Origin: Nitrospiria bacterium
GTDB taxonomy: Bacteria > Nitrospirota > Nitrospiria > Nitrospirales > UBA8639
Assembly (NCBI GenBank): GCA_030430725.1
Contig: JAUIKP010000226.1
Coordinates: forward strand, 1 to 5,944
Length of the DNA: 5,944 nt
Direction: 5' to 3'
Shown: piece by piece, positions 4,918 through 5,944 of the stretch
Position numbering within the stretch: position 1 is the stretch's first letter
How the letters are laid out: the number at the start of each line of letters is the position of its first letter
Notes under the pieces: model-generated
What the model saw: the letters and a program-made list of their open reading frames with translations, nothing else
Database searches by the model: none
Told to the model about the DNA's origin: nothing
Made by a program: the position numbers and the translations under genes

Positions 4918-5742
4918 TTACTGGATGATGAGATTGCGATACGGTCCAAATGAAAAATCTTGCAGCAGTTGAGTTAGACGGCCATGAACCTTTTCTAAAT
5001 TCAGGTAATGACGAAACTCAGAAAGCATCGTACCTCTCATACGGGGTTGCGTAGGATCCAGCTCCCACGGATGAAGATACATAATGAGAGGATGCCCCTG
5101 CGACTCAATTCGCTGCAAGAGTGATTTTAGGAGCTGATAAGGAAACAGACGAAAATATCCGCCTCCGGCAATTGGAAACGTTACCCCGGCCCATTTACAG
5201 GTCGAGGGTGGCACCTCCCAAATAGGTCCTGAATTGGTGGAGATCGTGTGAATGGTTGGGATGGCCCCAGGAATTCCATAATAATCATGAACCACGGCCA
5301 TAATACTGGAATCATAGTGGTACCCTTCTTCTACCAGGATCGGCAGGGCCCATTCCGATTCCTTAGTAATAGAGAAGGTCGGAGCCCGGTAGCCTAAGAT
5401 GGGCATACCTCCAATATCTTCCAAAGTATGTTTTGCCCGCCGGATGTCTTCCCGAAACACCTGAGGCGTTTGCCCCGTGATAAGTTCATGCGCATACCCG
5501 TGTGAAGCTAATTCATGCCCTGACTCTATGAGGCGCCTGATTAACCCTTTGTGTCGTTCGGCCACCCATCCCAGCACAAACATCGTAGCATGAATCTTCC
5601 GCTCCTCCAGTAGATCCAGGATAAGGTGGGTATTGCGCTCCACACGGCTTTCATGGCTTTCCCAATGCCGGCGTCTTGCCACACAATCAAAAGCAGCCAC
5701 CTGAAAATGTTCTTCAATATCGAAGCTCAGACCGTGGATCAT
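4918..5742 (-). CDS. Polysaccharide deacetylase, XrtA/PEP-CTERM locus subfamily (DUF3473 type)
   Basis: This is a 274-residue NodB-fold carbohydrate esterase 4 protein. The motifs run in family order: LSFDIEEHFQ (residues 5-14, Asp8 as probable catalytic base), HELASHGYAH (76-85, with metal-binding His81 and His85), GYRAPTFS (117-124), GGGYFRLFPY (193-202, characteristic of this subfamily) and LIMYLHPWELDP (219-230, with His224). The usual NodB FDDG motif is FDIEE here, as in the PEP-CTERM-locus subfamily (TIGR03006). These enzymes remove N-acetyl groups from exopolysaccharide sugars. No signal peptide is evident, as is common in this subfamily. An in-frame TAA 12 nt upstream of the ATG fixes the start, but no strong ribosome site is visible. 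It follows the sugar transferase gene after 51 bp on the same strand, so the two are probably co-transcribed. Length and motifs are intact. Confidence 0.95.
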   Translation of the reverse strand: MIHGLSFDIEEHFQVAAFDCVARRRHWESHESRVERNTHLILDLLEERKIHATMFVLGWVAERHKGLIRRLIESGHELASHGYAHELITGQTPQVFREDIRRAKHTLEDIGGMPILGYRAPTFSITKESEWALPILVEEGYHYDSSIMAVVHDYYGIPGAIPTIHTISTNSGPIWEVPPSTCKWAGVTFPIAGGGYFRLFPYQLLKSLLQRIESQGHPLIMYLHPWELDPTQPRMRGTMLSEFRHYLNLEKVHGRLTQLLQDFSFGPYRNLIIQ

Positions 5743-5793
5743 GGTGAATTATCGTCTTTCAAGTTGCGCTACTTGCATACTAACCCTTTCGAA

Positions 5794-5944
5794 TTATCTT
5801 GCACCTTCACCCTTAAAGACCACACTAATAGTTCGGAAAATGATTTGAAGGTCCAACCATAAGGAGAGATTTTTGACATAATAAAGATCATATTGCAATT
5901 TGACATGGGAGTCCTCCAGAGATCCGGCGTAGTGGAAACAGGTC
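5794..5944 (-). CDS. Polyprenyl-phosphate sugar transferase, C-terminal end (partial)
   Basis: The frame enters from the window's right edge and ends with TAA at 5796-5794, giving the last 49 residues. SLEDSHVKLQYDLYYVKNLS (residues 8-27), followed by WLDLQIIFRTISVVFKGEGAR, is the hallmark C-terminus of bacterial sugar transferases that load the first sugar phosphate onto undecaprenyl phosphate (the WcaJ/EpsB group; the PEP-CTERM-associated subfamily is TIGR03013). The catalytic core and membrane segments lie outside the window. It acts at the inner face of the cytoplasmic membrane to start each repeat unit. It lies 51 bp upstream of the deacetylase in the same direction, consistent with one exopolysaccharide operon. 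Confidence 0.92.
   Translation of the reverse strand, partial: TCFHYAGSLEDSHVKLQYDLYYVKNLSLWLDLQIIFRTISVVFKGEGAR

Noticed and set aside
1..5944. New defence, toxin-antitoxin, retron or CRISPR-like system
   Set aside because: No reverse transcriptase, nuclease, paired small toxin genes or regularly spaced repeats were found; the repeats present are insertion-sequence ends and target copies.

Overview
The window reads as a piece of a Gram-negative exopolysaccharide locus of the exosortase (XrtA/PEP-CTERM) type, broken up by decayed insertion sequences. Three intact or partial cellular genes lie on the minus strand: the C-terminal end of a polyprenyl-phosphate sugar transferase (5794-5944), a polysaccharide deacetylase of the PEP-CTERM-locus subfamily (4918-5742), and a secreted outer-membrane beta-barrel protein (476-1795). 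Downstream of the barrel gene, in the same direction, is what looks like the first 34 codons of carA (carbamoyl-phosphate synthase small chain), cut off by a fragment of an IS3-type transposase at the left edge. Gene content and mixed base composition would fit a Nitrospirota or proteobacterial genome; that is an inference, since no rRNA or taxon-specific marker is present.

Layout: 1-185 IS3-family orfB fragment (+); 186-287 carA 5' remnant (-); 288-475 intergenic; 476-1795 barrel protein (-); 1796-2139 AT-rich upstream region without a gene; 2140-4453 nested insertion sequences; 4454-4917 gene-poor stretch with only doubtful ORFs; 4918-5742 deacetylase (-); 5794-5944 sugar transferase end (-).

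The insertion cluster can be read layer by layer. An ISL3-like element starts at 2140 and its transposase starts at 2201 (+). An IS30-family element (about 2274-3340, transposase on -) entered that gene between codons 24 and 25: removing it through the flanking repeat AGGGGA restores one continuous ISL3 frame. The ISL3 gene ends abruptly near 3477, where it meets the similarly cut orfB of an oppositely oriented IS3-family element (about 3478-4453). All of these transposases are broken. The IS30 copy has lost its start frame, its catalytic glutamate and its stop codon; the ISL3 gene has a nonsense codon in its zinc motif; the IS3 orfA and orfB are frameshifted.

The sugar transferase would prime the lipid-linked repeat unit, the deacetylase would modify the polymer, and the barrel protein probably serves at the outer membrane. 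I see no tRNA, rRNA, CRISPR array or new defence system. The unusual content is the nested, internally datable transposon wreckage inside the polysaccharide gene cluster.
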